Both the position numbers and the translations under genes were made by a program. A stretch of DNA of 64,000 bases from Scleroderma bovista (lineage: Eukaryota > Basidiomycota > Agaricomycetes > Boletales > Sclerodermataceae). Positions within the stretch are counted from its first letter, which is position 1. Each line of letters starts with the position of its first letter. Shown piece by piece: positions 26,501 through 36,796 of the stretch. The notes under the pieces were generated by a model. It was given only the letters and a program-made list of their open reading frames with translations, did no database searches and had not been told where the DNA came from. The stretch covers positions 1 to 64,000 of the forward strand of contig JAYMGJ010000356.1 of the NCBI GenBank assembly GCA_037178675.1, written 5' to 3'.

Positions 26501-27502
26501 GCTTGAAGGGTTGATTCAGTTGAACCGCCATTCGTTACAGAGTTACTGAAAGACGAAACATTGGAGATGGACCTAATCACCCCGACCTTACCTGCATTTA
26601 GGGCTCTGTTATCTGCGGAGGTCAAGGAAGATGCCCATGCACGCTATGGTAACCTGGTACATGGACTAATATCATCGTGTCTGCTCAACATTGATGATTT
26701 GCGGTGAGTGTACTTTACCGGAATCGCTTCGACCCACTGAAACACCATAGAGGACGTGAGGGTGGGACTTGTTCAAGAAAAGTCAAGACCAATATGCTCG
26801 CTGCAGTACTTATTTTGACTAGTATACCACCTGGAGTGAAACTAGCTCGGGGTGTTGTCGAGCACTTGGTGCACCTTATATCTCAGAAGCTGGAGGAGAG
26901 CGACGACGTAAGCGAAGCACCATACGATCCCAAATATCCTCACCGTTTTTTTTTTGTAGACCGCCATCATTGCAGTTCACTGCGCGAAAACAATAACAGT
27001 CGCAGCTACTGGCAGCGACTTTCTTCGCAGCTGTTCCCGGTTGCTGTTACCTGCATTAGTGCAGTATATTGCCAGGCTGTCACCTCGCTTGGATGACGAC
27101 ACTTTATCAGAGCAGCATTGCGCCGCTATCGAGGAGGTATACAAGACGTTTACTGCGCTCCTCTTATTCGTCACGGAAGAAAAGCGTACGGCCCGTCGTT
27201 ATTGCTATAGTAACCCTTGCTCATGAGCAATCACAGGAACTCGCGTCTTGTGTGTAATCTTGCCTACCATCACTCTTCTCTTGCGCCCTTCACGCCCTCC
27301 GCTGGTCCCTGTTCATTCAAGTGCCGTGTCACAACTTTTAAGCCTAGCGGCATCGTCCCCTACATCCTTCAAAGAAGCAGCAGCTCAACTTGACCCGAAA
27401 GTACGGGAGGTGTTAGAAGTGTCAATCAGAAAAGCAGTTGAGGGTACACAGGCCACGAGTCAAACGGTTTCCAGACCACAAATTTCGTTAAAATCCTTCT
27501 AA
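20581..27502 (+). CDS. LAA1: Laa1/HEATR5-like HEAT-repeat protein, AP-1 accessory factor
   Basis: A long plus-strand chain of about 20 exons encodes a ~2000-residue HEAT-repeat protein, matching the usual size of yeast Laa1 and animal HEATR5. The start exon MASEVVIEPIDE splices to GEIYLFQWLSSLQKSLEEA, the family's N-terminal segment. Recognisable blocks are ALAVQRVAAGV, HSVRVNASWTLKCFC, the highly conserved core near 23930-24120 (FGALYSHVGGLAAAPILKTA and DPHPLVHFWSLTALARVINA), and a C-terminal exon ending in KPQISLxSF-like residues. Laa1/HEATR5 binds the clathrin adaptor AP-1 and supports trans-Golgi/endosome traffic. No broken exon was found. Exact exon borders in 20.8-21.3 and 25.0-27.2 kb were only partly checked. 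Confidence 0.88.
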
Positions 27503-27595
27503 TACATGCATTAACGGTTCGGTTTGATTATACAACGATGAACGAATACAGCATCAGGACACCTGATTGCTAGTAGTATCGTGCCTATTTTCACT

Positions 27596-29901
27596 TCACT
27601 TACTTAGTGAAGTGGAAACCTCTTCCAAGTACAATGACAACTCCGCAATAGTCATACGATTTTCCGGCTGGATGGCCCAACATTTGTCATGTAAAGTGGC
27701 CCAAAGGTCGTCTGTCATCCAAGGCATGGCTTCTGGCTCTTCGGGTCGCAAAGGTAGTCGCCTTTCTTGAAGGTCTTGCATCACTACGACATCACGTTTC
27801 CGATGTGAATAGGGAGGTTTGAGAGTGAGCAGCTCCAAGATGCTCATGCCGAAAGCAAAGATGTCGGTATGTTTGGTTAGCTCCGCTTCCTCCCCATTAC
27901 TCAACTCGGGGGCAAACCACCGGATTGCACTTGTGGTCGTTAGGGTATCTAGTGTTGCTCTACCCACCACATCCACAAGAACTTGCGTAAGTCCGAAATC
28001 GCAAACGGTTACAACTCCCTAGCGGCAGATCAGCAATTGTGAAGGCAAGATAAACAGCACACGCACTTCTGAGGAGACAAGTAGATTATTCTGTAAAAGC
28101 AAGATGAACAAGGATCTCACACCAGCGAAGGTTTACTCACACATTGGACTGGGAAAGACGGTCGTCAACAATGCAGTGATAATAGGTAATCAATCTACTC
28201 ACTATGGCCATGAACAATCTGATTATCATGTAGGTATTCCAAGCCCTTTGATGCCTGTCTGAGCTACGAGGTGATCAGAAAGACCGGTGAAAAGCGGTGT
28301 CTAAGACCTACTAGCTCCAGCGGGTTAACATGGGGGTTATTGCGCCGGTAGCTGCGGGATTATACAGGTTTAGGGGGATGCGGAAAGAAAGAAAAAATTC
28401 ATACGTTAACACAGTGTCATTCTCTTGCCAAGGAGAAACCTAGTAATATGGCTCAGAGGTGGTCAGAAAGGGTACAAAGGGAAACTCACAATGTGAATGG
28501 GACCCATGTTTGTGACGATACCATACAGTGTCAACACATTCTCATGTTTAAGTTTAGACCAAACGGTTATTTCGTGTTCAAACCGCTGTAAATAGCGTCA
28601 CGCCTATCCATTTCTACGAATCGAATGTGATACATGCCGCCTGAAGGGTCTTCGACCTGGGATCACTCTCGTCCACCAGTCGCAACGTTTTCAATGCCAC
28701 CTTAGACAATATCAGGTTAGAATTCGCAAACATATACTTGCATCAGAAGGTTTACCTTCTTCCCCCCGAGCCAAGAACCTTCGAAAACAGCACTATGCCG
28801 ACCCCAAGACGTAGGAAGGGAGTTCGCCCTCTGGACTTGGTTGTTTAAAATTGGTATCGTGGGAGGTATTTTAGTTAAGCGATGCAGATCCAACAGAGCC
28901 TGTTCAAGCTGATTCTGGACAGTCGTTACTGGCGAAGGTGGGCAGGTCGATTCACGAGATTTAAACACAATTTCGCCGAAGAAGTTAGTCGACGAAGCTG
29001 CAACAGATTGTTTACCCCTGATTTGGACCAGATGCTGTTGAAGGCGTCAAAACGTGTTGCGCCGTCATCCAATTCTGCCAAATTACCTCTTGTCCCAACT
29101 TCATAAGTTCACGTGCTGCGCTTCCGCCTTGTTCATGTTGTTGTACGGCTTGTTCGACGTCACGAGGTGTAATCAGAAGTTGTTGCAGCCCTTCCTCCAT
29201 CGTCATCTGGTGTTGACGCATCAAGTCAATGGACTGTTGCTGCATCTTGATAATATTCATCGGGCTGGTTAACTGTAACAGAAAAGAGTGGGTAATGAAC
29301 AAAAGGAATGTATGGGAACAGGCGGTACCTGCAGACATTCCAGTGCTGCATTTACATCGGCTTGACATTTGTCCAGATCACGCTCAATCTTCCAGTTCTT
29401 TACTGGGCGGTGAAAGTCAAACGAGCACATAACTTAGGAGAATTTTTTTGCTTACGGAACCTCTCGACCTTGCCCCATCTTGTCCATCTCTGCACACGTC
29501 GGTGGACTCTCGAAAGCACGCTGGAGATGACCATCAGCTGGGACAGCGCAAGTCATGTATGCATCGTGGAACTCACGCCGCCACCTCGTCTAAGTCTTTC
29601 ATTATATCCGTTCCAACAAGTGCCGTAGATTGTTCGTTGATCGTATCCAATAACATCGTACATCTTTGCACAAGTTGCGCAGACTTTGCCTGAGCACAGA
29701 GGACACAGCACAGCATAAATGGCTCAGCGATTGAAAGTCATCATAAACCAACAAGCTGGTCACCTTGTGCACAGCAACCTGCGAACATGCAGTATTGATT
29801 GACTGCAATAACATCACGGCACCAGACGCCAATGGCACCCCAGAGAATGTCGCTCCAATCTGAAAGGCTCCAAGCGCCGGATCGATTAGCGAAGTCAGCA
29901 T
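27596..29901 (-). CDS. TKL-type (pseudo)kinase with N-terminal MLKL-like adaptor bundle
   Basis: From ATG 29901 the N-terminal exons give a hydrophobic helix, CSQVAVHK|AKSAQLVQRCTMLL, VLSRVHRRVQRWTRWGKVERF and DKCQADVNAALECLQ: an all-helical bundle of the kind related to the MLKL N-terminal domain in Agaricomycetes. A helical linker (about 29020-29280) precedes a kinase domain: GRHSAVFEGSW, VALKTL, FEHEITVWSKLKHENVLTLYG, LEYLHDNQIVHGHI, CDFGL, IRWFAPEL, DIFAFGMSILEL, CWAIQPENRMTI. The loop that normally reads HRD reads HGH, so the catalytic aspartate is absent, while the VAIK-type lysine and DFG remain. An 8-nt micro-exon (28141-28148) is needed to complete the loop. The join around 28970-29012 is unresolved. 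Such proteins may act in signalling or regulated cell death; that is inference. Confidence 0.72.
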
Positions 29902-31079
29902 TGGTGATTTGAGGCGAACGAGAGCCGCTGAAGAGGCAGGTTAGACGCTGACTGCATGAGAACTATATATGCAACAATGCCATCCCAGAGGAGTTCGAGT
30001 TGCTGTGCCATGGACCTACAAGATTACGTTATGGGACACCCCTGAAGGCCAGGTAGGCTGTCAACAGACCACAACCCACAACAGCCCATGGCAACGTGGA
30101 GTTCCCAACCAATTATTGTGTCTTGGCTGGAGCACTAGGAGGGACGGAAGTGTTAAGCACAACAGTGCTGAAGATACAAATATTGCTAATCCAGGTCGAT
30201 CCAAGGAATGATGAACCTTTCAGTCTTCTTCCGGTGGCTATACCCATGCACTGCAGAAAGGCCAGAATGGGTTGATTTCAACATACGGCGGACCAACGAC
30301 GAATGTACGTGAACTCTCGGTGCAAGCAAGGTGCCCGGGATCTATCCGGTTTCCTAGAACAGCTGATCCCGGCCATGTTCTTGTCCGTGGAATTGAGACG
30401 ACGGATCGGCGTGACGCCGCCCTCCATTGGCCGTTTTTCAGTTACTTAGGAAAGCTGAGCTGGTCGTCAAACCAGGGGTTACCTATATACATCTATTACA
30501 TTATCATGATAAAGCCGGCGGCAGGCCGGGGTTCCCCCCGCACGGGACCATCTTTGTCATCTTATCAACATCATCATTGTCCTCGCCTCAGTGCGGTCTG
30601 GCAAGTGATGTCATCCACAGCCGTTGTACATGATGTAGGTGCTGACAATCTTGCATCCTTCATGCTATCTTCCTCTTTTCATCCCACATCTATGTTGTGG
30701 TTTGCTCTCTCATTCGTTGCATCCTGCTGAAAGCAGTGGTGGTGCTTGCAATGTCTCACCATGATGCTTCATTGTGCATCGTGTCAACTGTCGGAGGTGA
30801 AGCTTTTCTGGCATGAATTGAATGTCATCATCAAGAGCAAGGATGCTGACAAAGTTGCACAGACACCATGAGGAGAGATGCAATCCGCCAGATCATCAGC
30901 ACCTACATCTTGAACCAGTTTTCACCTGGGTTCAGCACACAATGACTGCAAATGACACCAGAAGTGAATGAACTGAGGCAAAGCTGTGGATGCCATGACA
31001 CCAGCCTGGGCCCTGGGGAAGATTGATACAATGATACACACCATTGCATCAGGAGCATGATACTTGTGGAAATGAGAAA
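29902..31079. other. No intact gene; degraded sequence, probably part of a hAT remnant
   Basis: Frames are broken by many stops. Weak protein-like pieces on the plus strand (31000-31080) run into the hAT fragment, so the right part is probably the eroded body of that transposon. No left terminus was found. Confidence 0.35.
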
Positions 31080-31782
31080 CAGACCACAAGGGGCTACAAG
31101 TAGCCAAGAAGAATGGGGTTCATTGTGGGCACAGAACTTCTCTCACCTGATCTTACTGGAAAGAAGCTCAGGAGGAATCCCGCTGCCAACTTGTTGCCCA
31201 TGGACAATCAACATCTGCATCTCAGTCATCTCCCACTACAGGCTCTGCCACCCTTGATTCCACATTTGATCGGCATCGCCGTGAGCTCCTGGAGAAAGCC
31301 ACTCATGAGAACAGCGCCTCGCTGGGTTGGGCCGCTGAATTACACTGCTATCTCAGTGTGGTCATTGAAGGTGCTTCGAAGGATATGGACATTATTGCAT
31401 GGTGGGCAGTAAGTATCACTAAGCTATTTCATGCCTCGTATACTGACATAACTTACAGAAACATGCTCATGTGTATCCAACTCTTTCACGTATCGCACAA
31501 GATGTTTGTGCAGTCCCTGCATCATCTGTCCCCTGTGAGCGGCTTTTTTCAGCCAGTGCCGAAATAGCTACAGATTGACGTTCCCGCCTTGGATCTAGTC
31601 GCTTCGAAGAACTTCAAATCATGAAGCACACGTGGAATTCCTCTCTCGTTGACCATGCTCGAGCCAATTCTTGCGAAGTCGAAGATATTCTCCTTCAAGA
31701 TGTCAAGGAGTTGTACGAGCGCGATGAAGAATTGTCCATGGATGATCAGATGGGTGATGTCGATGATGTCATCATGGTTTAG
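31080..31782 (+). pseudogene. 5'-truncated hAT transposase remnant
   Basis: The plus strand keeps the C-terminal hAT dimerisation region: a segment with AELHCYLSVVIEGASKDMDI, then WWA, a 50 bp intron with GTAAGT donor and TTACAG acceptor, then KHAHVYPTLSRIAQ, the SSVPCERLFSASAEIATD block and a C-terminal acidic tail ending at the TAG 31780-31782. A TGA stands where CGA (Arg) is expected just after SAEIATD (near 31577). The N-terminal zinc finger and catalytic core are missing or eroded. It is distinct from the intact hAT at 60.7-63.9 kb. Confidence 0.72.
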
Positions 31783-31849
31783 TTTGGGTATTGTATTGTA
31801 CTACGTCTGTGTGCCTTTCATATGGTCAGTGAAATGTTATGCATGCACT

Positions 31850-32033
31850 ATATCAAAAAAGACCAGTTTGGACCAGTCTGCAACCGGTCCTTGATTTCAA
31901 TCTCAATGGTAAGGACCGAGACTGCAAGTTGGCCAACCAGTGCAGGACCGAGACCACAGTCTGGTCCTAAATGTGATCAGTCCGGTCCAGTCCTCGGTCT
32001 TTCATCGGTCCTAGGACTGGACCTTAAAACACT
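31850..32033 (+). repeat. Right subterminal region and terminus of the hAT remnant
   Basis: This stretch is dense in GGTCC/GGACC motifs in both orientations (for example GGTCCAGTCCTCGG and GGACTGGACC) and ends GGACCTTAAAACACTA. Read on the minus strand that is a TAGTGTTTTAAGGTCC terminus, typical of hAT ends. The matching left terminus is not in the window. Confidence 0.45.
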
Positions 32034-32035
32034 AC

Positions 32036-32350
32036 ACCCAGGCCAGATTGTATATTATGGTGACACCAGTACCCTGGCCAGACCATACACTATGGTGACA
32101 CCAGTACCCTGGCCAGATTGTACACTACAGTGACACCGGTACCCTGGCTGGACTGTATACTATGGTGACACCCACACCCTGGCTGGACTGTATATTATGG
32201 TGACACTGGTACCCTGGCCCGACTGTACACTATGGTGACACCCACACCCAGGCCAGACTGTACATTATGGTTAAACTACACACCCTGGCTGGACCATACA
32301 CTATGGTGATACCTGCATCCTGGCCCAACCTTATATTATGGTGACAACCC
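32036..32350. repeat. Minisatellite, ~36 bp unit
   Basis: About nine degenerate copies of a unit built on ACCCTGGCCAGA-TTGTA-CACTATGGTGACACC are arranged head to tail. The same unit resumes at 35785, on the far side of a 3.4 kb block. Confidence 0.8.
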
Positions 32351-32984
32351 ACATCAGGAAAAACATACTTGGCAATTGACAAGTCCCCAATATAAAGGCA
32401 ATATAGCACCATGCATGAAATCTATAGTACTCCATAGCAGCCATAGTCCGACATGTAAATATGTATCCAATGTAGCAGGCTGCTATGGAGGCTACCAAGA
32501 CTATATATTGAGATATAGCCCCATCAACTTCTATCATAACATTGATAGGCTTCCATTGCCACTTGCTATGACTTCAGTATAGCACAACATAGACTATATT
32601 TCTCAGTCAGGCAGTACACAGTACAATCCAGCAGAATGCAGATAATCCATTTAGCACCAATAGTACTTAACACACAGAGATAGCTACTTGATTTCAATCC
32701 GATTACACACCATTATCAATCACTCCAAATATCGTCTGCAGTGAATAGTGCATGGAGTCACCAGCAGTGGTGGTGGTCGACATGGCGATCGCCAGTGGTG
32801 ACAGTGGCAGTGGTGGTGGGTAGGGAGACTTGCCGGGTGCCCATTGAACGTTGCCATTCCTTGTGGGGGATGAGGTGGTGGGGGATGCAGTGGCACTGGT
32901 CATCATCATCGTTGGCACTGTTGTTCCGCTGGCTGCACCAGTGGTGACTGGGGTTGTTGACATTCACCGTCAAAGCACCTTTTT

Positions 32985-33545
32985 AGTGTGACTGCATGCA
33001 GGCACAGGGTGTACATGCAGGGGACCTGTAAGGATAGATAGCAAATGAAAAGAAAGAAAGCATACATACTATGGTGACACGATCGCACTGTGCAAGTACA
33101 CACTCATACAGGCGGTCGTGATGTGCAGCCATAGGTGCTGGGTGTGCATGTAGAGGGCATGCAGTCATCGGCAGTGCTGGGGGTCAACATGGAGGCCATC
33201 AGTGGTGACAGTAGTGGTGGTGGTGGGAGGGGTGACTTACCACAAACGTCATTGTCGTGTCCTTGTGGTGGTGGTCATCATCGTCATCAGTGGTGAGGTG
33301 ACAGTAGGGGGGCGCAGACTTACCAGGTGACTGACAAACATAGTCATCATGTCCTTGTGGTGTTGGAAGTGGCAGGGGATGCAGTGGCTGCATAGGTAGT
33401 GGCGGTAGTCCATCATCAAAGCACCTGCAATAATTAGTGCGCATGCAGAGGACCTGTAATAATAGATCACAAACAAAACGAAAGAAATAAAAGGAAACGT
33501 ACATGTGGGGACACGATCGCACCGTGCAAGTATGTGCAAGTGGTT
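32985..33545 (-). repeat. Repeated cassettes of ~130 bp with intron-like structure
   Basis: Two related minus-strand cassettes (about 32985-33125 and 33425-33545) share a segment around GCACxGTGCGATCGTGTC, a pyrimidine-rich TTCxTTTCxTTT tract and a CTGCATGxGC segment. A more diverged copy lies in the other orientation at about 34150-34270. The pyrimidine tract between a GT and an AG looks like an intron, but the coding frames around it are low complexity. Confidence 0.4.
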
Positions 33546-34846
33546 GCGGTGTGTGGCTACAGCGTCAGGACTAGCTTCGAGGATGGCTGGGTGTAGTTAG
33601 TCAAGGGTGGAAAATTTGCTGGAAGAGATAAGCTGAGGGTCTACAGTCAAGTCAACTCACTGCAACGCACACTGAGGCATTGTTCAAGTTTTTGCAAAGG
33701 CCTAATAAAGAAAAATGACAAAGGATTGGGAGATGCGCGTTAGTGTCAGGCCATTGGTTGTATGATCAAGTTGTAGAAATCACGTACCACTCACAAGCAT
33801 TTGTTGGGCTGTCCCAATCGTTGGATCCGTCAAGACCAGGTGGTGAAAGAGCGAGTGGGCAAAGAAAAAGTTGAACATGCTGATGTAATCACATCACTCG
33901 CAAAAAGTTTGCCAAGTCCCATCGATCTCTGCTCTCCCAAGCATCTGCTTACCCACGTATGCCCCAACTACCATGATATCTACGAACAACGATGACGCCC
34001 ACCACCTCCGTTACTGCCACCATACTTGCCAACTGCAACTACCACGACACATCAATGGCTACTATCACCACCACTACGAATGAATGACAATGACCTGGGT
34101 TTGCAAAATGGTACAACATATTTTTCCTTTTTTTCATTTCGTTCACTAACTATTATCCACAGGTCGTCTGCATGCGCACCCACACACACTTGCACAGCGT
34201 GACCCCACCCCCTGTAAGTTTCCTTTCCTTTCTTCTTTTCATTAACTAACTATTATTACATGCCCTTTGCACCCTCATCCGCACCTGTAACCACATGCAT
34301 ACAGTGGCCACACGCCCAAAAGACACATGGAAAAGACGCACACCGCACTGACACAATGACAAGACAGTACATATCTATTAGCTTCCTTTTTTGTCTTGTT
34401 ATAAGTTATTAATACCACTAATTGAAACCACCACATAGTACCACCACTGCACGTAGCACGGTGCGATGTGACCACCGCCACCAGCAGCAGTGTCGACAAT
34501 GACCACCCCAGACATAGGCATGACGACAACTGCAGCGATGGCGAGGCGATCACTGCCAGCACGGTGTGACGTGATGCCAGCAGCAGCAGCGACAACAACA
34601 ACCACTGGTGTGACGATGATGGCGACGCCATGGCCAGCATGCACGCACGCTGTGACATGACCACGACCACGACCCCAGCACCCTGTGTTGACAGCGACAG
34701 CAGTGATTACCTGACACCCCAGACCCTCCAGTCGATGACAGCAGCAATGGCAAGGCGGTCGCTGTCAGCACGGTGCAACGCGATCACCAGCACAGCAGCA
34801 GCGTCGACAATGACCGGTACCACCCAGATGCCTATGTGCAGCCAAC

Positions 34847-34895
34847 TGTTGGAGATAAACAGACTGTTATGGTTTGTTTATATACTTACATAAGC
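34847..34895 (+). repeat. Copia-LTR-like end, left copy
   Basis: Begins TGTTGGAGATAAACAGACTG and continues TTATGGTTTGTTTA. About 50 bp match the reverse complement of 35956-36006. A TG start and the following tract with two copies of TAGCTTGCCAGCATACTGAG (near 34940 and 35040) suggest an LTR fragment that could end at ...CTCTACA near 35071. Confidence 0.4.
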
Positions 34896-34937
34896 TTTCA
34901 TCGCACTAGAGTAGAGTTACTATTACTATAGTTCCCT

Positions 34938-35071
34938 CAGTAGCTTGCCAGCATACTGAGGGTGAGTACCTTCCTACTAACCACTTTCCTACTTACTGAT
35001 ACCTTGTAGTTACTCTACAGGTATATATACTAATATATAGTAGCTTGCCAGCATACTGAGGTTACTCTACA
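34938..35071. repeat. Direct repeat of ~24 bp
   Basis: AGTAGCTTGCCAGCATACTG followed by AGG occurs twice about 100 bp apart, each time near TTACTCTACAG. It probably belongs to the LTR-like fragment starting at 34847. Confidence 0.5.
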
Positions 35072-35784
35072 GATCCTCCTTCTCCCTTCTTTCAGGCTAG
35101 ACCTTCCCTGGGCAGACCACCACCTTTCTATACCAACGGACCACAGGCGGCGGCGGCAGCAGCCAACTCCAGCAGCCACAACGGCCTCCCCACCCGCACA
35201 CATCGATGACGGCCACCCCCACTACCTCCACCACCAATGTGCAGCTGTGTATACGCAGCCAACAGATGGCAATGGTGGCCACCCCCACATGCCTGCCCAT
35301 TTCAACGACAACGTCCGATGATGGTGACTGCAACCATGACCACCCACATTGGACACCAGATGCCGATTACCAGTTTACTTAGTAGTCTCACTTGTATGGA
35401 TATTAATAGTAACCATGTACATTTAAGTACCTGATACCTGCAGCATGCAAACAATGAACATGGGTATGGACACAGGTGTGGGTGTCTGACATGCTGACTT
35501 GTATCCATACTGTTATTCCCTAAATGTGAATAGGTGACAATATAGGGTATATTGACTCTGTAAAATACATAGTGTGAACTGTGGCTACAATGACTATAGT
35601 GAGCTATTGGAACAACACTGTCAACTATAGTGCCAACCATGTGCTACCTGTCACACAGTGACAGCTTGATAGTGCAATAGATCACATACCTGATACCTGA
35701 TGCAACATATTACAATAGAGTCTCTAGGTGGCTTGATAGCTGGGTGGCTATGCTACATAGCAAAATGTTTTTCCTGATGACCCC

Positions 35785-35870
35785 CAGGCTGGACCATGTA
35801 TTATGGTGACAATTTCTACACACAGGCCAGACCATATATCACGGCAACACCCTGTAGTCTGGCCTGACCC
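35785..35870. repeat. Minisatellite, continuation of the 32.0-32.35 kb array
   Basis: Two to three copies of the CAGGCTGGACCATGTATTAT-GGTGACA unit, same orientation as the left array. It supports insertion of the intervening block into a single array. Confidence 0.65.
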
Positions 35871-35955
35871 TGCTGGCCCATAACATACAGCTGATTGTCA
35901 ACCACCACTGGCTGTAAAGTATGGTACAATGTAGGTTCATTATGTGGTGCTTTAT

Positions 35956-36006
35956 GCTTATGTAAGTAAGTAAACAAACCATAACAGTCTGTTTATAACT
36001 CCAACA
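35956..36006 (-). repeat. Copia-LTR-like end, inverted copy
   Basis: On the minus strand it begins TGTTGGAGTTATAAACAGAC and continues TGTTATGGTTTGTTTA, nearly identical to 34847-34895. Confidence 0.4.
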
Positions 36007-36094
36007 CAGTCTCATGAACATGTTTCTTCATATCTGACCCTTCAGGATGTCTTGAGACCACAACAAAGATCTCCACAGAGTGAAAAAGGATATC

Positions 36095-36727
36095 TGTTAT
36101 GACCATGTCCAACTCCGGGTCTCATCCGGTCACTCCGGTCGCGTCGCAGCTCTCTAGCCCAACTCCGGTCGCTCGTCACTTACTCTGGTCACAGACGCAC
36201 CGATAACCTTCCGTTAAGTACGACCCTTGGTCTATACTCTGTTCGCTCGTTACCACACCTCGCCGTTTACCCTGCCTTGACGTGAGTTCTCCGTGAACTC
36301 GATATATCCCATGCCTTGTGTTATTTTCACCGGACCTGATTTATTTTACCCGGACCTGACTTTATTTTCATCGGACCTGACCTAGTACTTTCTCCGGTTG
36401 TCCCTTGTCCGCCTTTTAGGCTGTTTACTTGTCACCGTATATACTCGACCCTAGTTCTTACTTAGTATAAGTACTCTGTAGTTTATCCTGTACTCCTCAG
36501 TCTGAAATCATCTAAGTCACTACTCCTGATCCTCTGTCCGTCTCCGTCTCTATCTCCGTCTGACCGGAACCTACGCAAGGGATCAACGCTCGCCGTCCTT
36601 GTCGTTGAATCCAAACGGTCGCAACTCCGGCCCGGGCTAACCTCTGCCCAAACCTCTGACCTCCCCTCTCGTCCGCTTTCGTCCGGACTTGACCGGACCC
36701 CCTACCGGAGTAGACCCGGACTTGACA
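36095..36727 (+). repeat. 5' LTR
   Basis: Starts TGTTATGACCATGTCC and ends GACCCGGACTTGACA. Its last 233 bp (36495-36727) are identical to the 3' LTR, but the first ~400 bp carry roughly 35 differences and small indels. Confidence 0.92.
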
Positions 36728-36796
36728 GTATTTCAGACTCACACTTGTGTGGGTTCACTATACAAACCTCGTACGCAAACTAGTTTCCATTTCCTC

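Larger units (their letters stand above)
32352..35779. mobile_element. Putative inserted element bounded by 15-bp inverted repeats, splitting a minisatellite
   Basis: The left edge CATCAGGAAAAACAT (32352-32366) is the exact reverse complement of the right edge ATGTTTTTCCTGATG (35765-35779). Both edges sit directly against the same minisatellite, which reads continuously if the block is removed. The interior is mostly GTG/CAC-rich low-complexity DNA with no transposase. Flanks ACCCA and ACCCC could be a diverged short target duplication. Class is unknown. Confidence 0.5.

Noticed and set aside
32703..33540. His/Thr-rich open frames on both strands
   Set aside because: They arise from (CCA)n/(GTG)n sequence and lack any domain.
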